64,000 nt of DNA from Streptomyces sp. GESEQ-4 (GTDB lineage: Bacteria > Actinomycetota > Actinomycetes > Streptomycetales > Streptomycetaceae), in contig NZ_JAFFSU010000025.1 in assembly GCF_017948455.1 (NCBI RefSeq), forward strand, positions 1 through 64,000, in the 5' to 3' direction. The notes under the pieces are model-generated. The model did no database searches, was not told the DNA's origin, and saw only the letters and a program-made list of their open reading frames with translations. The position numbers and the translations under genes were made by a program. Shown piece by piece: positions 16,793 to 25,181 of the stretch; within the stretch, counting starts at the first letter, position 1; each line of letters starts with the position of its first letter.

Positions 16793-17857
16793 ATGAACAG
16801 CACTGGATCGGTGACCGACCTGGCGCCCGGGGCGTTCGCCGTCGATTCCAGGGTCCCGGTTGCCGCACCGCGAGGATTCGATGCCTTCCGTCGTGAATGG
16901 CAGACGCAGATCGGCGATGTCTTCCCCCTGCCGGCCTTCAGCCCGGCCACGATCGCCGACTTCCGGCTCAAGGGATCCGTCGCCCGGGTGCGCGATGTGG
17001 TGATCGCTGATCTCCACATGGCGTCGGCCACCCGGATCGCGGACCCCGCGGGCGGCGATCGGGACCTGGTGGAGATCCACGTACTGCGGCGCGGCGCATG
17101 GACGTTGGGCGGCCTGCCCGATCGCGACGAGCACACCGTATCGACCGGGCAGTTCCTGTTCCGGCACTTCGGGCGGCAGATGCCCTTCGAGACGGCGCCG
17201 CACACCACGGCGCAGTTCCTTTTCCTGCCCTCCGCGACGCTCAGATCCCTGCTCGGGAACCGGACTGTCATCGGGCCGGCGGACTCGGCCGAGATGCGCC
17301 TGCTGACGGCCCACACGAACATGATCCTGAAGACGGCCACCGACCTCGGCCCAGCCGGTGTGTACGCCGCGCACAGCACCCTGATCGAACTGGCCAAGGC
17401 GGTGGCGGTGGGTCGCTTCGACGACGTGGAACCACAGTTGGCTCCCGCACTCACCCGGGCCGCGAAGGACCTCGCCAACAGCCATCTCGCCCATCCCGAG
17501 CTGTCCCCGACGATGCTGGCACGCGAGCTCAACGTCTCTGTACGCACCCTGCAGCGGGCATTCGCCACGGTAGGAGAGTCGGTGATCGCCTACATCCGCC
17601 ACCGGCGGCTGGAAGAAGCCCGGCTCGCCCTCACATCGCCGTCCGGCCGGTGGAGCATCTCGGAACTCGCCGCCCACTGGCACTTCGCCGACAGCAGCCA
17701 CTTCATCCGCGCCTTCAAGAAACACTACGGTCAAACGCCCGCCGAATATGCCCGCTCGACCGGTCGGCCGCACGCTGAAACGGACCTGAAGCAGGGCCCG
17801 ACGCATGAACTGACCGCTCGGCCGAGCTCTGGAGAACTCACGGGATATCGCGCTTAG
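16793..17857 (+). CDS. AraC-family transcriptional regulator
   Basis: A 354-residue regulator. The N-terminal ligand-binding-like domain (about residues 20-200, AraC-binding-like) is followed by two C-terminal HTH motifs: SPTMLARELNVSVRTLQRAF and ELAAHWHFADSSHFIRAFKK, with the YGQTPAEYAR closing helix. The ATG at 16793 starts the conserved part. The 283 bp upstream, after the MMPL gene, contains no gene I can support. Target genes are unknown; the closely following MerR gene is co-directional. Confidence 0.88.
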   Translation: MNSTGSVTDLAPGAFAVDSRVPVAAPRGFDAFRREWQTQIGDVFPLPAFSPATIADFRLKGSVARVRDVVIADLHMASATRIADPAGGDRDLVEIHVLRRGAWTLGGLPDRDEHTVSTGQFLFRHFGRQMPFETAPHTTAQFLFLPSATLRSLLGNRTVIGPADSAEMRLLTAHTNMILKTATDLGPAGVYAAHSTLIELAKAVAVGRFDDVEPQLAPALTRAAKDLANSHLAHPELSPTMLARELNVSVRTLQRAFATVGESVIAYIRHRRLEEARLALTSPSGRWSISELAAHWHFADSSHFIRAFKKHYGQTPAEYARSTGRPHAETDLKQGPTHELTARPSSGELTGYRA

Positions 17858-17899
17858 GCGCTTGAGTCTCCAGCCGCCGGAGGGTTCAGGATCTTACTC

Positions 17900-18808
17900 A
17901 TGGACGACGAACGCCCCCACTTGCTCACCATTGGCCGGCTCGCGCACCGCACCGGACTTCCGGTGCGTACCCTGCGCTTCTGGTCGGACGAGGGGGCGGT
18001 GCCGCCTGTGGCCCGCTCCGCGGGCCGCTACCGGTTGTACGACGCCGAGTCCGTGGCCCGCGTCGAGCTGGTCCGCACCCTGCGGGAGCTGGGCCTCGGG
18101 CTCGACGACGTGTGCCGCGTCCTGAGCGGCAGCACCACGGTCGCCGAGGTCGCCGACGCGCATGTGGCCGCGCTCGACGCGCAGATCCGCTCACTCAAGG
18201 TGAGCCGGGCCGTCCTGTCCACCGTGGCGAAACGGGGTTCGACCGTTGAGGAGACAGCACTGATGAACCGGTTGGCGCGGCTTTCCGCCGCCGAGCGCAA
18301 ACAGATCATCGACGAGTTCAAGGAGGAGGTGTTCGGCGGCCTCGACGACCCCCGCCTGCGCGACCGCATGCGCACCTTCAGCATCGAATTGCCCGACGAT
18401 CCCACACCTGAGCAGGTCGACGCCTGGATCGAACTGGCCGAACTGGTGCGGGACCCCGACTTCCGCGCCAGGTTGCGCACATGGATGGAGCTCAACACGC
18501 CCGTACCGGGGCAGAGCCGTCCCCCCGGGGCGTCCATCTGGTGGGCCAGGCAGATCGTGCAGACCGTCGCGGAGGTCAGAAAAGGCGGAGTCGCTCCCGA
18601 GGGGCCGGCAGCAGCCGAGGTGCTGTCCGAGCTGTTCGGTGACGCCGATCGGGCCGCCGTGCTGCGCAGCCTGGAAGCCGGGATCGAGGCAGGAGCGGAG
18701 CACTACCGCAGGCTCGTCGCCCGTGTGCGCGGGCAGGATTCGTCGCCCGACGCGACCGAGGAGCTGGAATGGCTGGCGCGGGCCCTGCGCGCCGCGGATC
18801 AGACCTGA
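17900..18808 (+). CDS. MerR-family transcriptional regulator
   Basis: A 302-residue protein. The N-terminal MerR DNA-binding domain reads LTIGRLAHRTGLPVRTLRFW, followed by the wing GRYRLYDAESVARVELVRTL and a coiled-coil dimerisation helix to about residue 115. The long C-terminal part (120-302) is helical with conserved Trp/Arg residues and presumably binds an effector; this resembles the larger MerR regulators of Streptomyces rather than metal-responsive ones. It is 42 bp downstream of the AraC gene. The downstream DNA is decayed, so its original target may be lost. Confidence 0.88.
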   Translation: MDDERPHLLTIGRLAHRTGLPVRTLRFWSDEGAVPPVARSAGRYRLYDAESVARVELVRTLRELGLGLDDVCRVLSGSTTVAEVADAHVAALDAQIRSLKVSRAVLSTVAKRGSTVEETALMNRLARLSAAERKQIIDEFKEEVFGGLDDPRLRDRMRTFSIELPDDPTPEQVDAWIELAELVRDPDFRARLRTWMELNTPVPGQSRPPGASIWWARQIVQTVAEVRKGGVAPEGPAAAEVLSELFGDADRAAVLRSLEAGIEAGAEHYRRLVARVRGQDSSPDATEELEWLARALRAADQT

Positions 18809-18812
18809 CCTG

Positions 18813-19033
18813 GTGCTCGCCCTCGGCACGGGGCAGGCCGCCGACCTCGCGGTGCCGCTCGACCGGGACGAGCTGATCGCCTACGGGCCGCGGCCGTCCG
18901 ACAACGGCGCCGCCCGGCTGGGGACGGCGGCGTTGGTCCGAAGCCCGGACCCGGCCACGGCACGCGCCATCCCGACCCCGGACCGGTACGCCGACCCTGG
19001 GTGCACAACTGGCAGTTCGGCAGGCGGTGGTGA
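18813..19033 (+). pseudogene. Relic of a YciI-like protein, C-terminal part
   Basis: Frame pieces read GQAADLAVPLDRDELIAYG, then ARLGTAALVRSPDPATARAI and DRYADP. After a frame change at about 19003, WVHNWQFGRRW and a stop at 19031 follow. The pattern (Ala/Arg-rich repeat, DRYAD, VHNWQFG ending) resembles the C-terminus of YciI-family small enzymes as I remember them. It has no start codon or N-terminal half. Assignment is tentative. Confidence 0.35.
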
Positions 19034-19036
19034 TGA

Positions 19037-19190
19037 TTCAAGCGGCTGATCACCGCGCACGAGCATCTGCTGGCCGTGCTGCTGACGCTGAAGCTGTGTC
19101 AGCGCATGGGGTACTTCCCGACGCTGGAGGACGTGCCGGAGCAGGTGGTGGCCAAGCGGCGTGGATCCGTCGGGAAGCTCACCGTCACGG
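19037..19190 (+). mobile_element. Fragment of a Tn3-type transposase (DUF4158 region)
   Basis: An open frame without its own start reads RLITAHEHLLAVLLTLKLC then QRMGYFPTLEDVPEQVVA before turning into unrelated sequence. The HxLLxxLLxLKxxQxxGYFP and DVP-VV pattern is characteristic of the N-terminal DUF4158 domain of Tn3-family TnpA proteins. Only about 50 residues of an expected 1000 remain and no terminal inverted repeats are visible, so this is a dead remnant. Confidence 0.5.
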
Positions 19191-19374
19191 ACTCAACTGA
19201 CGCCGCTCGTCGTCCAGCGCCCGCCCCACCCCGGGGCGGGCGTCTGCGTGTTCAGTTGACACTCCCATGACCAAGCACGCAGGTACCTGATCACCTCGAA
19301 GAATCTACCGGCTGAGTACGCCGAGTGGCTTGGGGCGGCGAATCTCGGCGGAAGGGCTTCGGTCCGTCACGGTG
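19191..19374. other. Gene-free spacer beside the relics
   Basis: This is the rest of the 714-bp gap between the MerR gene and the erythromycin-esterase-like gene. I see no coding pattern and no promoter I would defend; a short GC-rich hairpin (GCCCGCC...GGCGGGC, around 19222-19241) may be a minor terminator or chance. Confidence 0.4.
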
Positions 19375-19403
19375 CCCCGTGCCGGATCACACCCGGCACG
19401 GGG
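19375..19403 (-). terminator. Hairpin terminator after the erythromycin-esterase-like gene
   Basis: CCCCGTGCCGG (19375-19385) pairs perfectly with CCGGCACGGGG (19393-19403) around a 7-nt loop. It lies about 120 bp beyond the stop codon of the leftward esterase gene and could also stop rightward transcription. Confidence 0.6.
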
Positions 19404-19522
19404 TCGCGGCCGTGAACGTCGCCACGCACCGCAGCCGTCGCGGCGAGGGCGTGCCTGGCTGCCACGACGCGTGGCGAACCGGCCCGTTCCGGCCCTCCCC
19501 CAGGGGTGTCCGTGGTGGGGTG

Positions 19523-20911
19523 TCAGGGTGTGCCGAGGTACGTGGTGGCCTGGACGTCGTGCAGGTGTATGAGGATGTCGTGGGCCTTGCCGAATGCGGC
19601 CGTGTATTCCACGGGGTCGGGCCATCCGGCGCCGATGTTCCAGGTGCCACGCTCCTTGTCCAGCCACTCGCGCACCGGCTCGGGGGCCTTGCGCATGTCG
19701 AGGATGTAGTCGTCCCGGCGGGCCTTGTCCAGGGTCCGTTCGTTGGAGCCCGGCTTCGCGCCGTCCACGTGGTAGCTGCGCATCACGTTGTCGTCGGTGC
19801 CGAACGCGATGAAGGAACCCTCGTAGAACGAGAAGCCGATACTGGCGTAGCGGCTGCCCAGTGCGTCGCGGAGAAAGGAGCCCTGAGTCTTGGGGTACCG
19901 CGTGTCGAACGAGTCGTAGGACACGTGGGTGTTGTGGGCCGACAGCAGAATCTTGTTCCCGGTGTACTGGTGCCACCACTCCACGTTCTCGGCCATCACC
20001 TGGTCGCGGAGCTTCATCATCTGGGCGATTTGATCCTCGTCGCCGATGTCGAAGGACAGGCCCCTGGCCATCTGGTGGATGGCCAGGGCGTGCTGTGTCA
20101 TCCACAGATGGTTCTGCTTGTCACCGGGGCCGGGGCGCTGTGCGCGCAGGAGGTCGTAGACCTTCCGGGTCCGCTCCGCCCGCTCCTGGCGCTCGGCGAG
20201 CGGCAGCTTGTAGTACTCCTCGGCGAAGGTGCCGGCGTCGGTTGTCGGGGCCAGACCGCGGTACAACTCGGTCGCCTGCTTCAGCAGTTGCGGGTACTCG
20301 TGGGATACGTAGTCGATGACCCGTGCGTACAGTTCCGGGCCGGCGTAGCCCATGTCGTTGCCCATGAAACGCACCGGGTCGCCGGGGTGGTGGAGGTTGT
20401 AGTCCCGCATCCACCTGATGAGGTCGATGTAGTCCTGGTTGTTCCAGATCCGGTAGGAACCCTGGAACTCCTCACGGGCGATGTCCTTGAGGTTGCCCTT
20501 GCCCTGCACCACGTACTCGTCGATCCGCACACCGCTGCTCCAGGGGAGTTCCAGGCTGAAGGTCCGGAAGCCTTTCTCCTCGACCAGATAGCGGAAGACC
20601 CGGTGCTTCATGCGGAAGAAGTCCCGCGAACCGTGGGTGGCCTCGCCCAGTCCCACCACCTCGGTGCCCTTGAGCATGCGGCCCAGCGCGTCGAGGTCCC
20701 GCAGACTGCCCGTGGGGTTCGTGGTCCGCAGGGGGTGGGAGCTGCGGTCGATGCCGGCCACCACACTCTCGCCGCTCTGCCAGGAGGCAGATGCCCTCGA
20801 TGCCGGGGCCGGTGAACCGTGCGCCGTGGCGCCCATGGCAGGCGTGGCGACCGTCAGCGCGCTGAGGGAGAGGAGGACCGAGGGGATGATTACTGCCTTG
20901 CGTCGCGTCAT
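19523..20911 (-). CDS. Secreted erythromycin-esterase-family protein
   Basis: A 462-residue protein of the Ere/succinoglycan-biosynthesis-like family. A Sec-type signal peptide (charged MTRRK, hydrophobic core to about residue 20, ATPAMG region near 28) suggests secretion. The family active-site motif is visible as GLGEATHGSRDFF, with later ALSAHNTHV-like residues (LLSAHNTHVSYD) and RDDYILDMR. EreA/EreB open macrolide lactone rings by hydrolysis. Export and distance from clinical Ere enzymes make a resistance role uncertain, and related secreted Streptomyces proteins are uncharacterised. Monocistronic, leftward. Confidence 0.8.
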   Translation of the reverse strand: MTRRKAVIIPSVLLSLSALTVATPAMGATAHGSPAPASRASASWQSGESVVAGIDRSSHPLRTTNPTGSLRDLDALGRMLKGTEVVGLGEATHGSRDFFRMKHRVFRYLVEEKGFRTFSLELPWSSGVRIDEYVVQGKGNLKDIAREEFQGSYRIWNNQDYIDLIRWMRDYNLHHPGDPVRFMGNDMGYAGPELYARVIDYVSHEYPQLLKQATELYRGLAPTTDAGTFAEEYYKLPLAERQERAERTRKVYDLLRAQRPGPGDKQNHLWMTQHALAIHQMARGLSFDIGDEDQIAQMMKLRDQVMAENVEWWHQYTGNKILLSAHNTHVSYDSFDTRYPKTQGSFLRDALGSRYASIGFSFYEGSFIAFGTDDNVMRSYHVDGAKPGSNERTLDKARRDDYILDMRKAPEPVREWLDKERGTWNIGAGWPDPVEYTAAFGKAHDILIHLHDVQATTYLGTP

Positions 20912-21062
20912 GCGTACAGATTTCCGCGCGCACAGGGTCCGTCACCAACCCGTTTGCTGCCCATCTCCAAGTACCGCAGGCACTACCCCGGGACTCGGGC
21001 GAAGAGCAGATACAGGGGACGACGAGATGCACCACGTTGCGCCGGCGAGTCCCGCCAGCCTG

Positions 21063-21962
21063 TCAGGTGCGCCCGGCGGGTCGGGGCGGGGCAGACAGGA
21101 AAGGGAGCAGCTCGCGGGCGAAGGCATCGGGTCGTTCCTCGGGCACGAAGTGGCCACTGCCCTCAATCACCGCGCCGGTCAGGTGCGGCGCGGCTTTGTC
21201 CAGGCTGTCGGCGAGTCGGGCGCCTGAGCTGTGCTCGCCGCCGACGGCGAGTACGGGAATGGGAAGGGTTCCTCCGGTTTCGTGCCAGGCCCGGTTGACG
21301 CGGCCGTCGTCAAGGAGGGTGCGGTAGTGCGCGAAGCCGGCGCGCAGTGCCTCGTTTCCGCGGTAGGAGGAGGCGATGGTGTCGACCTCTTCCGGCGGGA
21401 AGGTTCCGGGTACCGCGGACAACCAGTCGAACCACCACGTGAGGAAGTCGCTTTCCCGGCCTTCGAGGAGCAGCTCGGGCAGTTCTTCGGTCATGAAGAG
21501 GCCGAAGTGGAACAGGCCGCCGGAGGCCACGTCCATCGCCTGCTCCAAGCCGAAGCCGGGGAGGGCGAGTTCGACGAGGACGAGGCGTTCGACTTCCTCG
21601 GGGTGGCGGCGGGCGTAGGCGAAGGCGACCATGCCGCCGATGTCGTGGCCGACGACGCTTACGCCGCCGTGGATGCCGAGCTGTGCGAGGAGTTCGCGCA
21701 TGTCCTCTGCTTGTGTGTCCTTGTCGTATCCGCTCGGGGGACGGTCAGAGGCACCCATGCCGCGCAGGTCGGGTACGACGACGCGGTAACCGTGCGCGGC
21801 GAGGGCCGGCATGAGGTGTCGCCAGGCTCGCCACGTCTGGGGCCAGCCGTGCAGAAGGAGTACGGGTGCACCGGACCCGCCGACCACGGCATGCAGCCGG
21901 GTGCCGTTCGCCGTGACGGTGATGCTCTCGAATCCGTCGGGGAGGGGTGTTTCGTCGCTCAT
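21063..21962 (-). CDS. Alpha/beta hydrolase, epoxide-hydrolase-like
   Basis: A 299-residue alpha/beta hydrolase. The oxyanion motif is LLLHGWPQTW, the nucleophile elbow is VVGHDIGGM (Asp nucleophile, as in epoxide hydrolases and haloalkane dehalogenases rather than Ser esterases), DLRGMGASDRP precedes it, and the catalytic His lies in GSGHFVPEE. It is cytosolic. It is last in the leftward series of the MarR-controlled oxidoreductase cluster, separated from it by broken genes, so co-transcription is plausible but not certain. Confidence 0.85.
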   Translation of the reverse strand: MSDETPLPDGFESITVTANGTRLHAVVGGSGAPVLLLHGWPQTWRAWRHLMPALAAHGYRVVVPDLRGMGASDRPPSGYDKDTQAEDMRELLAQLGIHGGVSVVGHDIGGMVAFAYARRHPEEVERLVLVELALPGFGLEQAMDVASGGLFHFGLFMTEELPELLLEGRESDFLTWWFDWLSAVPGTFPPEEVDTIASSYRGNEALRAGFAHYRTLLDDGRVNRAWHETGGTLPIPVLAVGGEHSSGARLADSLDKAAPHLTGAVIEGSGHFVPEERPDAFARELLPFLSAPPRPAGRT

Positions 21963-22125
21963 TATTGGATCACCTGGGGTCGGAGAGGAAGACCAGCATT
22001 TTCTGGTCGCGGGGGCCGGTGAAGTCGGCGGACGGCCCGGCCGGTTGAGGCTGGCATCGTCGGGTGGGGCGTTCTCGAAGCCGATGCCGTGCGGGACGCC
22101 GACCCTCGTGTGGGTCCGTGCTCCT

Positions 22126-22500
22126 TCAGGCCTGCAGTGCGAGGGCTTCGCGGACTGCGGGTACGACTTCGGCGGCGAACGCGCGGATCTGCTGGCCGTG
22201 GTCTCGTTCGGGCCAGATGACGAAACCGTTCATGCCGACGGTGCGCACGAGCGTGACAAGGTGCTCGGTCCACTGGGCGGCGGGCCCCTGGAACGGGCCG
22301 GCCGACTCCGGTTGGATGACACCGGCGATGTTGTAGACCCGGCGGATCGTGTCCGGATCGCGGCCCGCCGCCAGAGCTGCGTCGTCGATGCGGCGGACAG
22401 CCGTGGGCAGTGCGTCAAGTCCGAGGTAGGCATGCGACGGAAGCCAGCCCTCCGCCTTTGCACCGGTCAGAGCCAGCATGCGGGGCCCGTACGAGTCTGG
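22126..22500 (-). pseudogene. C-terminal fragment of a luciferase-like (LLM) flavin monooxygenase
   Basis: Reads YGPRMLALTGAKAEGWLPS, AYLGLDALPTAVRRIDDAA, then NGFVIWPERDHGQQIRAF to the stop. This is the last third of an F420/FMN-dependent luciferase-like monooxygenase (normally about 330 residues). The first two thirds are missing, and the upstream sequence belongs to a different gene, an HSL-type esterase. The join near 22500 looks like a deletion between two neighbouring genes. An FMN reductase gene of the kind that partners such enzymes lies at 25182-25757. Confidence 0.65.
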
Positions 22501-23053
22501 TGGGCGATCTGCGGCCCACCTCGCTCTCGCGCGAGGATCGACACTGCTGCGGCCATGCCGCCGCCGGCGCTGTCGCCCATGACCCCGATCCGGCCGGGGT
22601 CGACGTCGAGTTCTACGGCGTGCTCGTGCAGCCAGTTCAGCGCTGCATAGCCGTCTTCGACCGGGGTGGGAAAGGGGAATTCGGGGGCGCGGCGGTATTC
22701 GACGGAGAGCATGGGTACGCCGCTGGCGGAGACGTAGCGGGCGACGGGACCGTCGAAGTGGTCGATGTGGCCGAAAAATAGCCACCGCCGTGGAAGTACA
22801 CCACTGCGGGACCCGGTGTGATGCCCTTCTTGGTGTACCAGCGCATCTGGATCTGTGTGCCGTCGTCTGCGGTGACGTAGCTGTCGCGCGTCTGGACTTC
22901 TTCAGGGAAGGGCTGGGCGGCGCTGGAGGCTGCGAGGATCGGCTCCCAGAAGGCTCGACGACCTTCGACGTCGTCGCGCGAAGGCTGGAATGCTTCGGTC
23001 CCGCCCAACTGAGCCAGGACCTCGGCTACTTCGGGGTCCAAATTGAGTGTCAT
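22467..23053 (-). pseudogene. HSL-type esterase, frameshifted and truncated
   Basis: The second copy of the intact esterase at 23156. The N-terminus (MTLNLDPEVAEVLAQLGG) is in one frame up to VYFHGGGYF (oxyanion HGGG). At a five-T run near 22780 the sense shifts to another frame, continuing GHIDHFDGPVARYV, EYRRAPEFPFPTP and GVMGDSAGGGMAAA (Ser nucleophile). After ARERGGPQIAHQ the gene breaks off into the monooxygenase fragment and a stop at 22467. The catalytic Asp and His are missing. Its start codon overlaps the stop of the VOC fragment (ATGA), showing the earlier operon structure. Confidence 0.7.
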
Positions 23054-23145
23054 GATCTCGGTCTTTCGCTGCGTGGTGTGAGTGGTGGAACGAGTTGAGT
23101 GACGTCGATGGCGAGACCGTCGGGGTCGATACAGGTGAACACGCT
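23050..23145 (-). pseudogene. C-terminal scrap of a VOC (glyoxalase-fold) protein
   Basis: About 30 residues, VFTCIDPDGLAIDVTQLVPP..., match the last strand of vicinal-oxygen-chelate proteins (F-x-DPDG-x-x-x-x-x-T). Nothing earlier of the domain remains; the upstream neighbour is the intact esterase. The stop overlaps the start of the broken esterase by one base set (ATGA). Confidence 0.45.
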
Positions 23146-23155
23146 CGGCGTAGGT

Positions 23156-24106
23156 TCAGATCGACTTGAGGACTCGGACCCGATCGGCGATGGCGCGTCG
23201 CGCGACGTCGGTGTCGAAGGCGATGGAGTCGAACTCGTGCGGGGCGCCGGGGTGGAGGTGGAACTCCACCGGCACGCCGGCGCGGCTGAGTTTGGTCGCG
23301 TAGGCGGTGTCCTCGTCGCGGAAGACGTCGAGTTGGCCGACCTCGATGTAGGCCGGCGGCAGGCCGGTCGCATCCTCGAGACGGGCGGGAGCTGCCGTGG
23401 GCGGGACATCGGGGCCGCCGGCGGCCTCGCCGAGCAGGGCGGGCCATGCGGTGAGGCTGTCGTCGTAGGACCACAGAGCGTAGGGCTCGATGTGGGGGTC
23501 GGGGGTGGTGGTGCGGTCGTCGAGCATGGGCATGAGCAGGATCTGCCGGGCGATCCGCGGGCCGCCGCGCTCGCGGGCGAGGATGGTCAGGGCGGCTGCC
23601 ATGCCGCCTCCGGCGCTGTCGCCCATCACGCCGATGCGGTTGGCGTCGACGTCCAGTTCGGCGGCGTGTTCGTGCAGCCAGCGCAGTGCGGCGTAGGCGT
23701 CTTCGAGCGGTGTCGGGAAGGGGTGCTCGGGGGCGCGGCGGTACTCGACCGACAGCATCGGCACGCCGCTGGAGGACACGTAGCGGGAGACCGGTCCGTC
23801 GAACAGGTCGATGTGGCCCAAGATGTATCCGCCGCCGTGGAAGAACAGCACGGCCGGGCCGGGCTCGGCGCCGTCCTTGACGTACCAGCGCATTTTGATC
23901 TGTGTGCCGTCGTCCGCGGTCGCGTAGTGCTCGTGGGTCCTCACGTCGGCCGGGATCGGCTGCGCGGCTCCCGCGGCGCCGATGATCGGTTCCCACATGG
24001 CGCGGCGGCCCGCGATGTCGCCCACAGCCGGCGGCTTGGCCTCGGCCATCGCGCCGGCCATCGGGGCCAGCGCCTCGGCGATCTCGGGATCCAGGGACAG
24101 TGTCAT
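23156..24106 (-). CDS. HSL-type (hormone-sensitive-lipase family) esterase
   Basis: A 316-residue alpha/beta hydrolase of the HSL family (bacterial type IV esterases). The oxyanion motif FFHGGGYILGH is followed by VEYRRAPEHPFPTP, the nucleophile GDSAGGGMAAA, the acid DVFRDEDTAY and the catalytic His in HPGAPHEFD. The start at 24106 is supported by AAAGGAAA just upstream. It lies 32 bp after the quinone-oxidoreductase-like gene and is probably transcribed with it from the MarR-controlled promoter. Substrate unknown; short-chain esters or lactones fit a ring-opening catabolic role. Confidence 0.85.
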   Translation of the reverse strand: MTLSLDPEIAEALAPMAGAMAEAKPPAVGDIAGRRAMWEPIIGAAGAAQPIPADVRTHEHYATADDGTQIKMRWYVKDGAEPGPAVLFFHGGGYILGHIDLFDGPVSRYVSSSGVPMLSVEYRRAPEHPFPTPLEDAYAALRWLHEHAAELDVDANRIGVMGDSAGGGMAAALTILARERGGPRIARQILLMPMLDDRTTTPDPHIEPYALWSYDDSLTAWPALLGEAAGGPDVPPTAAPARLEDATGLPPAYIEVGQLDVFRDEDTAYATKLSRAGVPVEFHLHPGAPHEFDSIAFDTDVARRAIADRVRVLKSI

Positions 24107-24138
24107 GGTCGTTTCCTTTCGAGGCTGGTCGGTCGGTG

Positions 24139-25083
24139 TCAGGCGGCGGGCGCGACGATGACGACCTTGCCGTGCAGCTCGCCCGTGGCGGCCTGGGCGT
24201 GGACCGCCGGCAGCTCCGCCAGCGGCACCCGCTGCGCGACGTCGACGCGCAGCTCGCCGGAGTCGATCAGTGCCACCAGCCGCGCCAGCTGGTCGGCGTC
24301 GCTGCGGACGAACAGGTCGATGCCCCGCACGCCGCGCTCCTCGTCGCTGGGTGCGGGCATCCACACCGTGGTGTTCACCAGCACCCCGCCCGGACGGATC
24401 AGCGTGACGAGCGCGGCGAGTTCGGCCGGGTCGACCGGTGCAAGGTTGAGCACGACATCGACCGGTTCGGTCACCGCCTCGGTCACGCTGGTGGTGGTGT
24501 GGTCGATGACCTCATTGGCGCCGGCCGATGTGACCGCCTCGCTGCTGCGCCCGCTGGCCGTGGCGATCACGTATGCGCCGGCGTTCTTGGCCAGCTGCAC
24601 GGCGTAGCCGCCGACCGCTCCGCCCGCGCCGTTGATCAGCACGCGCTGACCCGCCGTCAGCTTGGCGTGATCGAACAGCGCCTGGTACGCGGTCAGGCCC
24701 GCCACCGGCAGCGCTGCGGCGTCGGCCGGCGGGACGCTCTTCGGCGCCGCCGCGAGGATCTCGGCCGGGGCGATGACGTACTGCGCTGCGGCGCCGGGCT
24801 TGCCCATCGGCAGGAAGCCGACAACCCGGTCGCCGACCGTGATGCCGTCGACGCCCTCGCCCAGCGCGTCGATGGTGCCGGCGACGTCGAGGCCGGGAGT
24901 GTGCGGCAGCACCACCGGGATGGGGCCTTGCATGAAACCGCCGCGGATGTTGCCGTCGACGCCGTTGAACGACGTCGCGGCGACCCGGATCCGGACCTCA
25001 CCGGCCCCGGGGACGGGCTGCTCCACGTCCTCGTAGCGCAGGACGCTCGGGTCGCCGTACTCGTGGAAACGCACTGCCTTCAT
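24139..25083 (-). CDS. Zinc-independent MDR-family NADP(H) oxidoreductase (quinone reductase-like)
   Basis: A 314-residue medium-chain dehydrogenase/reductase. The N-terminal GroES-like domain (MKAVRFHEYGDPSVLRYEDV, TPGLDVAGTI) has no zinc-ligand cysteines. The Rossmann motif is LINGAGGAVGGYAVQLAK. This fits the quinone oxidoreductase/enoyl reductase-like group, which reduces quinones or activated double bonds. Two identical MarR-type palindromes lie 30 and 68 bp upstream. First gene of the leftward operon with the esterase. Confidence 0.87.
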   Translation of the reverse strand: MKAVRFHEYGDPSVLRYEDVEQPVPGAGEVRIRVAATSFNGVDGNIRGGFMQGPIPVVLPHTPGLDVAGTIDALGEGVDGITVGDRVVGFLPMGKPGAAAQYVIAPAEILAAAPKSVPPADAAALPVAGLTAYQALFDHAKLTAGQRVLINGAGGAVGGYAVQLAKNAGAYVIATASGRSSEAVTSAGANEVIDHTTTSVTEAVTEPVDVVLNLAPVDPAELAALVTLIRPGGVLVNTTVWMPAPSDEERGVRGIDLFVRSDADQLARLVALIDSGELRVDVAQRVPLAELPAVHAQAATGELHGKVVIVAPAA

Positions 25084-25112
25084 GTCGGTTCTCGCCTTCA
25101 CTGCGATCGATG

Positions 25113-25132
25113 TTACTTCGAATTCGAAGCAA
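25113..25132. promoter_or_regulatory. MarR-type operator, copy 1
   Basis: TTACTTCGAATTCGAAGCAA contains the perfect 14-bp palindrome CTTCGAATTCGAAG (25116-25129). It lies 30 bp upstream of the oxidoreductase start and is identical in its core to copies at 25154 and 26266. Confidence 0.75.
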
Positions 25133-25150
25133 CTGTTGATGACGGTACAT

Positions 25151-25170
25151 CTACTTCGAATTCGAAGCAA
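25151..25170. promoter_or_regulatory. MarR-type operator, copy 2
   Basis: CTACTTCGAATTCGAAGCAA, core 25154-25167, 38 bp centre-to-centre from copy 1. It lies just beyond the end of the FMN reductase gene, so both copies sit in the promoter of the oxidoreductase-esterase operon. Confidence 0.75.
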
Positions 25171-25181
25171 GTGCTTGTCGG

